From: Variovorax guangxiensis
GTDB taxonomy: Bacteria > Pseudomonadota > Gammaproteobacteria > Burkholderiales > Burkholderiaceae_C
Assembly (NCBI RefSeq): GCF_003952165.1
Contig: NZ_RXFT01000003.1
Span: 496,001 to 560,000 of the forward strand
DNA: 64,000 nt
Reading direction: 5' to 3'
Shown one piece after another: positions 1 through 9,162 of this stretch. Below the pieces are notes generated by a model. That model worked only from the letters and a program-made list of their open reading frames with translations, was not told the origin of the DNA and ran no database searches. Position numbers and translations under genes: made by a program. How positions within the stretch are numbered: the stretch's first letter is position 1; each line of letters starts with the position of its first letter.

Positions 1-409
1 GCGGTTGGCCTGCTTCGACATGGTCGCCATCCCTTACCAGCACCCGCTTGACCACGCTCACCTCCAGCGGCTGGATGATCTTGGTGCGCTCGCTCACGAT
101 GATCTTGCCCGGCGCCACCGCCACGATGTCGACCTGTCCGAAGATGGACCACGCCAGCGCGATGAGGAACAGTGCAATCAGCGCGTAGGCCAGCCGCCTG
201 GGAGCCGGGTGTACGGGGGTGTCCTGCAGGCTCAGTGCTGCGGGCAGGAAGGCGGCTTCGTCGGCCAGACGCTTCGGGCCGGCCAGTTCGTGGCGGTGCT
301 TCCAGGCGGCCTTGAAGATCGCGCCGTAGCACCCCAGCAGCTCGAACACCGGATGGCGAACACTGGGTGCATTGGCCGCAGGAGCAGTGGTGGAGACTTC
401 TGGCGTCAT
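1..409 (-). CDS. HlyD-family membrane fusion protein, type I secretion (partial, N-terminal part)
   Basis: The start codon is the ATG at 409-407; the gene runs off the left edge of the window, so only about 136 residues are seen. The N-terminus is cytoplasmic, then one hydrophobic segment (ALIALFLIALAWSIFG) anchors the protein in the inner membrane, followed by the start of the periplasmic part with a biotinyl-lipoyl-like beginning (VDIVAVAPGKI, then VKRVLVRDGDHVEAGQ). This layout is that of HlyD adaptors, which link an inner-membrane ABC exporter to a TolC-like outer-membrane channel. The ATG overlaps the stop codon of the upstream ABC transporter gene (ATGA), so the two are translationally coupled. 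The secreted substrate is not identified. Confidence 0.9.
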   Translation of the reverse strand, partial: MTPEVSTTAPAANAPSVRHPVFELLGCYGAIFKAAWKHRHELAGPKRLADEAAFLPAALSLQDTPVHPAPRRLAYALIALFLIALAWSIFGQVDIVAVAPGKIIVSERTKIIQPLEVSVVKRVLVRDGDHVEAGQP

Positions 410-2649
410 GCGGGAGCTCCTATGCCCTTCGAGCCTTCCGTCTCCGTCGGATGCCCACCACCCTGCATGTTCCACAGGTGCGCATAGATGCCCTTGGGCC
501 TGCTCAGCAGGCTCTCGTGCGTGCCGCCTTCGACGATCTTGCCCTTGTCCATCACGATGATGCGGTTGGCATGGCGCACCGCGCTCAGGCGGTGGGCAAT
601 GATGAAGACCGTTCGCCCCCTGCAGATGTGCGCCATGTTGCGCTGCACGATGGCCTCGCTCTCGTAGTCCAGCGCGCTGGTGGCCTCGTCGAAGATCAGG
701 ATGCGCGGGTGGGTGAAGAGAGCCCGGGCGATGGCGATGCGCTGGCGCTGCCCACCGGACAAGGAGGCTCCTTGCTCACCCACCATGGTGTCGTAGCCCT
801 CGGGCAGCTCGCTGATGAACTCGTGGGCCCCGGCCAACTGGGCAGCCTGGATCACCGCGTCCAGCGGCGCCGCCGGGTCGACGATGGCGATGTTCTCCCG
901 CACGCTACGGTTGAAGAGGGTGTTCTCCTGCAGCACCACGCCCACCTGCCTTCTGAGCTGGGCTGCATCGATCAGGCTGATGTCGATGCCGTCGACGAGC
1001 AAGCGCCCTTGCTCGGGCGAGTACAGCCGCTGGATGAGCTTGGTCAGCGTGCTCTTGCCCGAGCCCGAGCGCCCGACGATGCCGATGACCTCGCCGGGGC
1101 GCACATCGAGGCTGACGCCGTTGAGCACGGGGGCTGCCTCGGGGCGGTAGCGGAAAGTGAGGTTGTCCAGCGTCACGCGGCCCTTCAGAGCCGGGAGCTG
1201 GGCGGCGGTGCTCGGCGGTACCTCGGTGCGGGTGTTGAGGATGTCCCCGAGCCGGGCCATGGAGATGCCGGTCTGCTGGAAGTCTGTCCACAGCTGGGCC
1301 ATGCGCATGATGGGCTGCGACACGCGCTGGGCGAACATGTTGAAGGCGACGAACTGGCCGACGGTGAGTTCGTTGCTCATCACGAGGTGCGCGCCGTACC
1401 AGAGGGTGGCGGCATTGACGAGCTTGCCAATGAGGTTGACGCCTTCGTGCGCCCAGCTTGCGAGGTTCTGGGTTCTGAAGCTGGCCGAGACGTAAGCCGC
1501 GAGTTGGTTGTCCCAGCGCCGGGCGAAGGCGGGTTCGAGCGCGGTGGCCTTGACGGTCTGCACGGCACTGACGGTCTCCACCAGCATGGCCTGGTTCTCT
1601 GCGCCGCGTGCGAACTTCTCGTCCAGACGCCGGCGCAGGATGGGCACCACCGCCAGGCTCAGGCCGAAGTACAGCGGCATGCTCGCGAGCACGATCAGGG
1701 TCAGCGGCACGCTGTAGAACAGCATGACGGCGACGAAGACGATGGAGAAGACAACGTCCAGCAGCACCGTCAAGGCGTTGCCGGTCAGGAAGCTGCGGAT
1801 GTTCTCGAGTTCGCGCACGCGGGCGACCGAATCGCCGACGCGCCGGGCCTGGAAGTAGGCCAAGGGCAACTGCACGAGGTGACGAAAAAGGCGCGCACCG
1901 AGCTCGACGTCGATGCGGTTCGTGGTGTGGCTGAAGACGTAGCTCCGAAGGCCATTGAGCAGCGACTCGAAGATGACGACGACCAGCAGGCCGATGACGA
2001 GCACATCGAGCGTGGTGAGGCCGCGGTGCACGAGCACCTTGTCCATGACGACCTGGAAGAACAGCGGGCTGACCAGCGCGAACAGTTGCAGGATGAAGGA
2101 GATGAAGAGCACCTCGCCGAGCAGCTTGCGATGCTTGACCAAGCTGGGGATGAACCAGGAGAAGTCGAACTTAGCGAGTTCGCCTGCGAGGCTTGCGCGG
2201 CTGGTGATGAGGATGAGTTCGCCTGTCCAGTGCGAGGCGAAGACTTCCAGGGGTTCGATGACGGGGCGGCCGTTGGCAGCGGAAGGGTCTTGCAGCAGGA
2301 CGCGTTGGGCATCGCATTGGGCGAGGATGACGAAGCGTTCCTGGCCGGATTCATCGCGCAGCACTGCCAATGCTGGCAGCGGCGTCAGGGACAGGCGATC
2401 GAGCGTCGTGCGGGAGGACTTGGCCTTCAGGCCCAGGTGTTTGGCTGCGCGCAGCAGCGTGGCGGTGTCGACAGCTTCAGAGGATGCGAGACCCAGCTGA
2501 TGGGAAAGCAGCGACGCATCGGCTGCGATCTGGTGGAAGCGTGCGAGGGTGCAGAGTGCAACCAGCGCAGGAAGCACTCCACTTGCCGTCGTGGCCGAAC
2601 TCGCTGCTGCGGTTTCCCACGCAGCAGCGCCTTTTTCTGCATCTCCCAC
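406..2649 (-). CDS. HlyB-like type I secretion ABC transporter (permease/ATPase fusion)
   Basis: This 747-residue protein has the three-part structure of HlyB exporters. Residues of about 20-150 form a C39-like domain; it lacks the catalytic cysteine of bacteriocin-processing peptidases, so it should bind rather than cleave substrate. A membrane region with several hydrophobic segments follows (for example ISFILQLFALVSPLFFQVV). The C-terminal ATPase has Walker A GRSGSGKST, signature LSGGQRQRIA, Walker B ILIFDEATSALD and the H-loop AHRLS. It exports unfolded polypeptides through a HlyD/TolC conduit. The start is GTG; an in-frame TGA lies just upstream, so no longer start is possible. It overlaps the HlyD gene by 4 nt. 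No RTX-type substrate gene is visible in the window. Confidence 0.93.
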   Translation of the reverse strand: MGDAEKGAAAWETAAASSATTASGVLPALVALCTLARFHQIAADASLLSHQLGLASSEAVDTATLLRAAKHLGLKAKSSRTTLDRLSLTPLPALAVLRDESGQERFVILAQCDAQRVLLQDPSAANGRPVIEPLEVFASHWTGELILITSRASLAGELAKFDFSWFIPSLVKHRKLLGEVLFISFILQLFALVSPLFFQVVMDKVLVHRGLTTLDVLVIGLLVVVIFESLLNGLRSYVFSHTTNRIDVELGARLFRHLVQLPLAYFQARRVGDSVARVRELENIRSFLTGNALTVLLDVVFSIVFVAVMLFYSVPLTLIVLASMPLYFGLSLAVVPILRRRLDEKFARGAENQAMLVETVSAVQTVKATALEPAFARRWDNQLAAYVSASFRTQNLASWAHEGVNLIGKLVNAATLWYGAHLVMSNELTVGQFVAFNMFAQRVSQPIMRMAQLWTDFQQTGISMARLGDILNTRTEVPPSTAAQLPALKGRVTLDNLTFRYRPEAAPVLNGVSLDVRPGEVIGIVGRSGSGKSTLTKLIQRLYSPEQGRLLVDGIDISLIDAAQLRRQVGVVLQENTLFNRSVRENIAIVDPAAPLDAVIQAAQLAGAHEFISELPEGYDTMVGEQGASLSGGQRQRIAIARALFTHPRILIFDEATSALDYESEAIVQRNMAHICRGRTVFIIAHRLSAVRHANRIIVMDKGKIVEGGTHESLLSRPKGIYAHLWNMQGGGHPTETEGSKGIGAPA

Positions 2650-3484
2650 TCCTCATCCCCCGAGTGTTGTTGTATCTCTTGAACGGGAACCCTCAACTGG
2701 CGGAGATCTATGTCCCGGCGCAGTAAGAAAAAGTCATCGTGCGCCGGAAATATGTCAAAAACATTACAAACAACTCGTGCTTCTTTTTCTTCAGGCGCGA
2801 TGCGGCTCTCGGGCGCTTGCATCAAGCTAATGACGAAGAACGCCAGACGCTCATGCGGTTGTGAGAATGCACTCCCAAGGCGTTGCTACGCTGGTGCAAA
2901 TTGCGCATTCCTTGTCGACATACTCAAAGTCGAGCAGCCGGCCTCTTGAAGCCGATCAACACTGGCAGTCTCCAACACGGCGCCCAAAGCATCCTTGTCT
3001 GATGCTGCCCCAAACACACGTTCAATCAATCCGATCCTCCGGAGAGGTCTGCGGCGCAAAAGTCCGGCCGGAGGATTCAGAGGTCCATGGAAGCGCGATT
3101 CGCATTTAGCGACAGCAAATTTGAATCCATTCGCATTTTTCGACGTCGCTTACGGATGATGTCGGAGTCGGATGTCAGGTGCTGCGCATGACCCAGGGCA
3201 CTTCTTGCGGAAATATATGCCAAGCGGATGGCAAGTTGAGCGTTTTGCAGTACCTCGCTCTACCCCCAGCTTGGTGCATTTTTGACAGATCGCACTGGCT
3301 TTCGCCTGCGGTCGAAGTCGCGCAAAAGAAAATGAATCGGCCATCTGGCTTATCACTTTCTAGTGTGGACTGAGGCCTACTTTTGCCTTAGATTCGGCCG
3401 ATCGAACTGAAATCAATCGCTCGCAGCCATTGAAGATCGCTGCCATCAATGCGTCAGGAGGAGAGCTTGACTGGTGGACTGCAT
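2650..3484. other. Intergenic region without a supported gene
   Basis: This stretch of about 835 bp separates the secretion operon (leaving leftward) from the amidohydrolase cassette (leaving rightward), so it should hold both promoters. Several short open frames exist but none has a good ribosome binding site, a domain or gene-like composition. A direct 10-mer repeat ATTCGCATTT occurs at 3098-3107 and 3129-3138, 31 bp apart, each followed shortly by CGAC. On the minus strand a frame of about 45 codons ending near 2886 could be a decayed gene tail, but I cannot identify it. Confidence 0.6.
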
Positions 3485-5140
3485 ATGGATCGCCGCCGCT
3501 TTGTGGCCCAGTTAGCCGCCGCTGCGTGTGCAAGTCGCTTGCTAAGCGGATGCACGCCCGCGCAGCTTCAATCCAGCTCGCGGGCACCTCCCTTTTTGAT
3601 TGATGTTCATTGCCACGTGTTCAATGCCTCGGATTTGCCTGTCCGCGGATTCATACAACAAGTGGCACTTGGTGATGAACAACATCAAGTCGCTTTAGGC
3701 CCAGCTGATCGGGCAGCACTGCCGTGGCTTGCCGCAGTGCTCGTCGAAATGCTTGGGAGTGGCGCCAAAACTGCTGACGCGGAATTGGCAGAGCTTCAAC
3801 GAGGAAGCTCAAGCGGTACGGCTGGCGCATCGCGAGCCGAGCAGGCGTTGACTGATTCCATCAGCGTTGTGCTCGGCACAGATGGCCGAACTCGGCGGAG
3901 CAGTTTGACTGTACCGCTTCCAACGGATGGCACGGGTCGATCACTGCTGCTATCTCGAATCGATCAAGAGACGAGGCGCACAGGTCGAACCAATCTGGTT
4001 ACGCCCGAAGATGCACGCGAAATGGCGCGTGGACTGTTGAGCGGCAGCGGCGAGATTTCGCGCTATATACAGTGGATTCAAGTTTTGCTTTTGGACCGTC
4101 GAGACATCGTTTCTCGGCTGGTGTCTCTCTATGCGCCGGAGGGCAAGTCCTGCCTGTTCACCCCAGCACTTATCGATTTCAGCTATTGGCTGGAAGATGA
4201 CCCTAGGTCCAGCCTTGAGTCGCAAGTGCGCGTTATGGACATGATTCAGAGACTGCAAGGGCTAGCCGCGCTTCGCTGTTTCGCGCCGTTTGATCCTTGG
4301 AGGCAACTCGTCGGAGCTAGCGGCGCCGAACAGCGACGTGCGCTTGAAATCGTGAGATGGGCCGTCGAGGATATGGGCTTCATCGGCGTCAAGCTTTATC
4401 CGCCAATGGGCTTTCGACCGGCTGACAACGCAAACATTCGTCAGAACTACCCCGAGCGCGCCGCCAGCATTCCCGGCTTCCCGGCTCGACTCGACGGTGC
4501 CCTTGCCCAGTTGTACGAGTACGCGCAGAAAAGCGGTGTACCGATCATGGCGCATACTGCTCACAGCAATGGTGCAGCGCCCGGCTATGCTGACCGAGCA
4601 AGTCCGCAAGGTTGGCGACCCGTACTCCGGCGCTATCCGGAACTCAGCGTCAACTTTGCGCACTTCGGCGGGTTTGAACAAAGCAGAGCCAAGCCGCCTT
4701 CAGCCGACTGGGAGGCAATCTTCGGCGGTCTCCAGCGCGAGTTTGGAAGTGATCGGCTCTTCGCAGACATGAGTTATCTGGCGGAGCTTCTTCCAGGGCG
4801 GGACACTACCGTCGCCGAACATGTGCGGCAATCATTGCGCCAATACATCAACTCAAACGACGTATGGATGCGATCGTTGATGTACGGCAGCGACTGGATC
4901 ATGCTCGGGAAAGAGCAAGGCTTCGAAGCATACGAGCACGCGATCGCGGCTGAACTGACGTCGATCCAAATCACGGCTGCGCAGGCCGGAAGATTCTTTG
5001 GCGGTAACGCTGTTCGCTATCTCGGCTTGAAAAGAGGTCGGGCTAACCGCCAGCGCATCGATCGGTACAACACGCGACACGGCCTCTCTACGAAGTGGCT
5101 TGAGGTCATCGATGCGCTGCCAGAGGGACTGACATCATGA
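3485..5140 (+). CDS. Secreted TIM-barrel amidohydrolase, Tat/lipoprotein signal
   Basis: The start at 3485 places a twin-arginine-like leader at the very N-terminus (MDRRRFVAQ, then a hydrophobic run ending in LLSGC), which suggests Tat export and lipid attachment at the cysteine; a longer frame from 3449 would bury this signal. The mature part begins with the metal-binding motif DVHCH. Later metal or catalytic positions of the amidohydrolase/ACMSD-like family are seen in KLYPPMGF, MAHTAH, FAHFGG and YGSDW. The family hydrolyses or decarboxylates small molecules, but the substrate here is unknown. The insert between HCH and the barrel (about residues 60-190) is longer than usual. Its stop overlaps the ATG of the caspase gene (ATGA), so the two are co-translated. 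Confidence 0.8.
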   Translation: MDRRRFVAQLAAAACASRLLSGCTPAQLQSSSRAPPFLIDVHCHVFNASDLPVRGFIQQVALGDEQHQVALGPADRAALPWLAAVLVEMLGSGAKTADAELAELQRGSSSGTAGASRAEQALTDSISVVLGTDGRTRRSSLTVPLPTDGTGRSLLLSRIDQETRRTGRTNLVTPEDAREMARGLLSGSGEISRYIQWIQVLLLDRRDIVSRLVSLYAPEGKSCLFTPALIDFSYWLEDDPRSSLESQVRVMDMIQRLQGLAALRCFAPFDPWRQLVGASGAEQRRALEIVRWAVEDMGFIGVKLYPPMGFRPADNANIRQNYPERAASIPGFPARLDGALAQLYEYAQKSGVPIMAHTAHSNGAAPGYADRASPQGWRPVLRRYPELSVNFAHFGGFEQSRAKPPSADWEAIFGGLQREFGSDRLFADMSYLAELLPGRDTTVAEHVRQSLRQYINSNDVWMRSLMYGSDWIMLGKEQGFEAYEHAIAAELTSIQITAAQAGRFFGGNAVRYLGLKRGRANRQRIDRYNTRHGLSTKWLEVIDALPEGLTS

Positions 5141-6858
5141 AGCGAATGGTCGGACACCACTTGCGTAGCTGTGTTGGTTTTTTCGCCTTCTGCGTAGCCT
5201 CCCTAAGTGCAGGCGCAGAAGACTACCTCTACGAAAGACCGCCTGCACGACTTGCACTGGTCGTTGGAGTCGAAACCTATAAGTTCATTCCGTCATTGCC
5301 AAGCGTCAAGGCAGACCGTTTGGAAATCGCTAAAAAGCTCGAAGCACTTGACTTCAAAGTTACGGTTGCACCGGACATACAGTCGATGAACCAGTTCGAA
5401 GAAGATATTCTTCCAGCATTTCGGCGCACGATCAGCGAAGGAGACATAGTTCTGTTCTATTTCTCCGGCCATGGGTTTTCGTACGGCGCCAGCAACTACA
5501 TCGCACCCGCGAACCTCAAGCCCCCGGTTCACTACTTGAACCTGAGCAATTCGGCCGCAGCACTGGAGAATATTCAAGATTACCTTGGCAAGCGCCAGCC
5601 TGGCGTGTTGATAATGATGCTGGATGCGTGCCGGACCATCGCGAACTTTGTCATAACGGGCCCGAACAACGAGAACCTAGTCGGCAAGGGCACTGGGGAT
5701 ACGCCCGCCAGGACAAATGGGGTCAACACTCTCGTCGGCTTCGCGGCGAAGCCCGGCACGGCCGCTTTGGCTAGATCGCAGCCCGGACGAATGAGCCCGT
5801 TTACCGAAGGCTTGACAATGCGCCTGCCTTCCCCTGCTACCGAGTTTGGCGTTGTGTTCAAAGACGTCAGTGAGGACGTTTTAACGGCTACCGGTGCGGT
5901 CCAACAACCCGGATTGATGGACTGGTCGACAGCGAACCTTTACCTCCAGCCGACCGATGCCCTTGTGGCGCAGCAAAAACTTGCATGGCAAGCGGCACTG
6001 AGCACCGGGAAGTTCTCTGAGATCTTGCGTTTCAGTCGTCGCAATGCGGCAAGTCCGTTCGCAGCTGCTGCACGGCAGTGGCTGAGAGACCATGCGGAAC
6101 TGGCCGACTCGCAACAAGCGTCCTTCGTCTCTCCGGCGGCTATAGAGCGCCTTTGGGGACCGAAGTCACAGCAGTTCGACATTGCGTGGGTATCTTCCGG
6201 CTTAGGCTTCGAGCAACGATACGTAGAGCTTCCAAACGCGAGCTTGAGTGAAGCAAACTTTGGTTTCGTGAACGCCGGATATGACAAGAGAACGGCCGCA
6301 CGCGCCGACGTCTACAACCAACTCGCAGCATACGTCGCGCATGGCTCCGCAGTCACGACGACCGACCTCGTCGCGACGATCAATCCCTCCAGCACGGCCG
6401 CGCTCACCAGGGGTATTCCCGCTGGCTCGCGGCTCATTGCTCAGAGCGTCGAGCGTCGTACCGATGGCTCAGCTTGGCTCGCCGCCACGCTACCTGGCAG
6501 CGACGAGCGTTTGTACGTTATGGCTCAGAGTAATCCGGTCATCAATATTCACCCAGGCGAGAGTCTTCTCGAGATACTTGCCCCACCATCGCGCGACGGC
6601 TTTAATGATTTACTCGATGCGCGACCGCTTCAAGACGCGTTGACCCGTCTGGTCAGCGAGAAGCGAACGATCTCATGGGTGTCGATCGCAACGGCGAAGA
6701 CCTCGAACGCGAAAGACGCGGGAGCGAGGCAGGCACGGGCCACCCATGCGTTGTACGTACTTAGGAAAAATGGCATCGATGAGCGTCGAATCACCACGCT
6801 TGTTTCGGCCTCGGACATGTCGGGTGAGAACATTCGCATACGGTTTTTTGGTCGCTAG
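5137..6858 (+). CDS. Secreted caspase-family (C14) peptidase
   Basis: This 573-residue protein has an N-terminal signal peptide (hydrophobic run about residues 11-27, ending SAGA). The caspase-like domain follows: the strand RLALVVGVETY, catalytic His at about residue 112 in YFSGHG and catalytic Cys at about 165 in MLDACRT, in the spacing of C14 peptidases. Bacterial members often cleave after Arg or Lys. The C-terminal 300 residues have no motif I can assign; the very end (about residues 530-573) resembles the final strands of OmpA-like or repeat-type peptide-binding domains only weakly. The signal peptide places the enzyme in the periplasm or outside, unlike cytoplasmic defence caspases. 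It lies between an amidohydrolase (4-nt overlap) and a trypsin-like protease (26-nt gap). Confidence 0.85.
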   Translation: MKRMVGHHLRSCVGFFAFCVASLSAGAEDYLYERPPARLALVVGVETYKFIPSLPSVKADRLEIAKKLEALDFKVTVAPDIQSMNQFEEDILPAFRRTISEGDIVLFYFSGHGFSYGASNYIAPANLKPPVHYLNLSNSAAALENIQDYLGKRQPGVLIMMLDACRTIANFVITGPNNENLVGKGTGDTPARTNGVNTLVGFAAKPGTAALARSQPGRMSPFTEGLTMRLPSPATEFGVVFKDVSEDVLTATGAVQQPGLMDWSTANLYLQPTDALVAQQKLAWQAALSTGKFSEILRFSRRNAASPFAAAARQWLRDHAELADSQQASFVSPAAIERLWGPKSQQFDIAWVSSGLGFEQRYVELPNASLSEANFGFVNAGYDKRTAARADVYNQLAAYVAHGSAVTTTDLVATINPSSTAALTRGIPAGSRLIAQSVERRTDGSAWLAATLPGSDERLYVMAQSNPVINIHPGESLLEILAPPSRDGFNDLLDARPLQDALTRLVSEKRTISWVSIATAKTSNAKDAGARQARATHALYVLRKNGIDERRITTLVSASDMSGENIRIRFFGR

Positions 6859-6884
6859 TCCAATTTTCCCATCACGAGGGCCCT

Positions 6885-7808
6885 ATGAAAAGCTTCCTTC
6901 GCATCGCTTTACAGGTCGGACTGTCATTGAGTCTTCTTAGTCTGAGTGCGGTTGCGCAGACGCAGCCAGTCTCCACCGCATCAAGGTTGGCAGACACTCC
7001 CGTCGTCGGGTCAGATGACTATGAGCAAGCAGTGAAAGCTTTCTTCGAGGGACGTGAGCCAAAGATTGTGAATGGAATTCCGGCTTCGATATCGGACTTT
7101 CCTTGGCAAGTGTCACTGGGCATCTCCTGGATTGCAGACGAATATCGAGCACACTTCTGCGGTGGAAGTGTGTACTCGGCAACTTGGATTGTCACAGCAG
7201 CTCACTGCGTGGTCAGAACGTCGGCTAGAGATATCATCGTGACGGCTGGCACCGATCAGCTTGGTAAGAACGGTGTTCGACGAAACGTTCGGCGCATCAT
7301 CGTGAAGTCTGACTACGCCGCCAAGACTCACGACAACGACATTGCTTTGCTTGAGCTTACATCGCCGCTACCGTTGGATGACACCAAACGGATCAAGCCA
7401 ATCGCGCTGCTGTCCAGTAGCGAAGATCAGCTAGGGCTGAAAGAGGGTGTATCACTTAGCGTTTCAGGGTGGGGGGCGACTCAATCCGGCGGCGATGCTG
7501 TACGGAAACTTCAGTTCGTCGCGGTGCCAGTCGTTGCCACGAAGAGCTGCAACAGAGCGCTGGCTTATGACGGTCAAGTCACAAACAACATGATATGTGC
7601 TGGGAAGATGACTGGTGGCACCGATTCCTGCCAAGGTGATAGTGGCGGCCCGCTCGTGTTGGAGCCGTCTACGAATCCGCGTTTGGCGGGCATCGTGAGT
7701 TGGGGAGAGGGCTGCGCGCAGCCGAACAAGGTTGGCGTGTACACGCGCGTCACGAACTATATCTCTTGGATCTCAGCGTGCACGGCTAGTCCTTCGTCGT
7801 GCCCGTAA
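6885..7808 (+). CDS. Secreted trypsin-like serine protease zymogen (S1 family)
   Basis: This 307-residue protein has a signal peptide (about residues 1-24, cleavage near AVAQ) and a propeptide of about 36 residues. The canonical zymogen junction is at K60-I61 (EPK/IVNG). The catalytic triad is His107 (TAAHC), Asp152 (DNDIALL) and Ser253 (GDSGGP). Asp247, six residues before Ser253, predicts cleavage after Arg/Lys. Paired cysteines around the His and Ser sites fit disulfides formed outside the cytoplasm. Its own activation site is a Lys, so it could be activated by itself or by a Lys/Arg-specific caspase-like peptidase such as its upstream neighbour; that is inference. It appears to be the last gene of the cassette. 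Confidence 0.93.
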   Translation: MKSFLRIALQVGLSLSLLSLSAVAQTQPVSTASRLADTPVVGSDDYEQAVKAFFEGREPKIVNGIPASISDFPWQVSLGISWIADEYRAHFCGGSVYSATWIVTAAHCVVRTSARDIIVTAGTDQLGKNGVRRNVRRIIVKSDYAAKTHDNDIALLELTSPLPLDDTKRIKPIALLSSSEDQLGLKEGVSLSVSGWGATQSGGDAVRKLQFVAVPVVATKSCNRALAYDGQVTNNMICAGKMTGGTDSCQGDSGGPLVLEPSTNPRLAGIVSWGEGCAQPNKVGVYTRVTNYISWISACTASPSSCP

Positions 7809-7871
7809 GCTCGTCACGACGTAAACAGTCAATAAACCACGTCCTTGCGCGAGGCGCGGCACAATGTCTCC

Positions 7872-8291
7872 ATGCCAAACATCGCCTCGATCCTCAAAGC
7901 CGAAATCTCCCGCGTTGCTCGCAAAGAAGTGCGCGCTGAGATCGAAACGCTCAAGAAGGTATCCGTCGCGCATCGCTCATCGATTGCTGAACTACGTCGC
8001 CAAGTCAATGCGCTCGAGAAAGAACTGCGTCGTCTTGTGAAGGGAACGATGCGTCCCGCCGCAGCGTCGGATTCGGATGATCAAACGTCAGCAGGCACGA
8101 AGCGCCGATTCAGCGCAACTAGGTTAGCGGCGCATCGCGCAAAGGTTGGTCTGTCCGCAGCGAACTATGGACAGTTGGTGGGCGTGTCCGGACAGACGAT
8201 CTACCACTGGGAACAAGGTAAGGCGCGCCCACGGGCAGCGCAGCTCGAAAGTCTTGCGGCGGTGCGAAACCTCGGTGCGCGCGAATGTTGA
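7872..8291 (+). CDS. Small coiled-coil/HTH (XRE-like) protein, 3' end cut by IS21 insertion
   Basis: The ATG at 7872 gives a 139-residue protein. The first 60 residues (MPNIASILKAEI onward) are heptad-like and charged, probably coiled coil; the C-terminal part holds a helix-turn-helix (GLSAANYGQLVGVSGQTIYHWEQGKARP) typical of a DNA-binding regulator. An IS21 element entered at 8285/8286. If the element and one copy of the 6-bp duplication are removed, the frame continues from GARE into IRERLTTR and stops at TAG 10865-10867. The present gene instead ends GAREC inside the IS, losing eight residues and gaining one cysteine, so the HTH itself is intact and the protein may still work. Confidence 0.8.
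   Translation: MPNIASILKAEISRVARKEVRAEIETLKKVSVAHRSSIAELRRQVNALEKELRRLVKGTMRPAAASDSDDQTSAGTKRRFSATRLAAHRAKVGLSAANYGQLVGVSGQTIYHWEQGKARPRAAQLESLAAVRNLGAREC
8280..8285. repeat. Left target-site duplication of IS21 (CGCGAA)
   Basis: CGCGAA here is repeated at 10835-10840 directly after the right inverted repeat. It lies within the HTH gene, whose frame is restored when one copy is removed. Confidence 0.9.
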
Positions 8292-8358
8292 TTTCCATGC
8301 AATCCTGACCCGCGATTTCCATCGAATATTGACCCACCCTCTTTGCGAACCAGCCGGC

Positions 8359-9162
8359 TCACGGTGTGGATAAGTTTTTGGTTTTCTCCTTTTTTGGTTG
8401 GACTGCCTGAACGGGTTGCGCCGAGCTGTGTTTGAAGCGGAAGCTGTCGTTTCCGGTCTCCAGAATATGGCAGTGATGCGTGAGCCGGTCCAGCAGCGCC
8501 GTCGTCATCTTCGCATCGCCGAAGACGCTGGCCCACTCGCGGAAGCTCAGGTTGGTGGTGATCACGACGCTCGTGCGTTCGTAGAGCTTGGACAGCAGAT
8601 GGAACAACAGCGCACCACCTGAGGCGCTGAATGGCAGGTAGCCCAATTCGTCGAGCACCACCATGTCCGCGTACATCAGCCGGTGCGCGATGTGGCCAGG
8701 ATTTCCACTGGCCTTCTCCTGCTCGAGGGCATTGACCAACTCCACCGTCGAGAAGAAGCGCACCCGCCGATGATGGTGTTCGATGGCCTGCACGCCCAGC
8801 GCTGTCGCGATGTGGGTCTTGCCTGTGCCCGGCCCGCCCACGAGCACCACGTTCTGCGCGTCGTCCATGAACTCGCACCGATGCAGTTGGCGAACCAGGG
8901 CTTCATTGACCTCGCTATTGGCGAAGTCGAAGCCGGCGAGGTCCCGGTAGGCTGGGAATCGCGCCAGCTTCAACTGATAGGCCACCGAGCGCACCTCCCG
9001 TTCGGCCGTCTCGGCCTTGAGCAACTGCGAGAGCATCGGCTGCGCGGCCTCGAAGGCCGGCGATCCTTGCTCGGCCAGCTCCGCCACGGCTTGGGCCATG
9101 CCGTGCATCTTGAGTTCGCGCAGCATGATCACGATCGCGCCGCTGGCTGGATCATGTCGCAT
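8359..9162 (-). CDS. istB: IS21 helper ATPase IstB
   Basis: This 267-residue AAA+ protein assists the IstA transposase in target selection and strand transfer. The Walker A motif is [11 protein letters not shown]; Walker B is [12 protein letters not shown], the usual IstB form. The N-terminal helix bundle ([17 protein letters not shown]) is also typical, and the length is normal for the family. It overlaps istA by 11 nt, the normal arrangement of IS21 elements. No frameshift or internal stop is present, so it should be functional. Confidence 0.96.
   Translation of the reverse strand: MRHDPASGAIVIMLRELKMHGMAQAVAELAEQGSPAFEAAQPMLSQLLKAETAEREVRSVAYQLKLARFPAYRDLAGFDFANSEVNEALVRQLHRCEFMDDAQNVVLVGGPGTGKTHIATALGVQAIEHHHRRVRFFSTVELVNALEQEKASGNPGHIAHRLMYADMVVLDELGYLPFSASGGALLFHLLSKLYERTSVVITTNLSFREWASVFGDAKMTTALLDRLTHHCHILETGNDSFRFKHSSAQPVQAVQPKKEKTKNLSTP

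Noticed and set aside
367..2682. Plus-strand frame of 771 codons opposite the ABC transporter
   Set aside because: Shadow of the HlyB-like gene, which has complete Walker and signature motifs.
2710..2949. 79-codon plus-strand frame upstream of the amidohydrolase cassette
   Set aside because: No ribosome binding site, odd composition and no similarity to anything I know.
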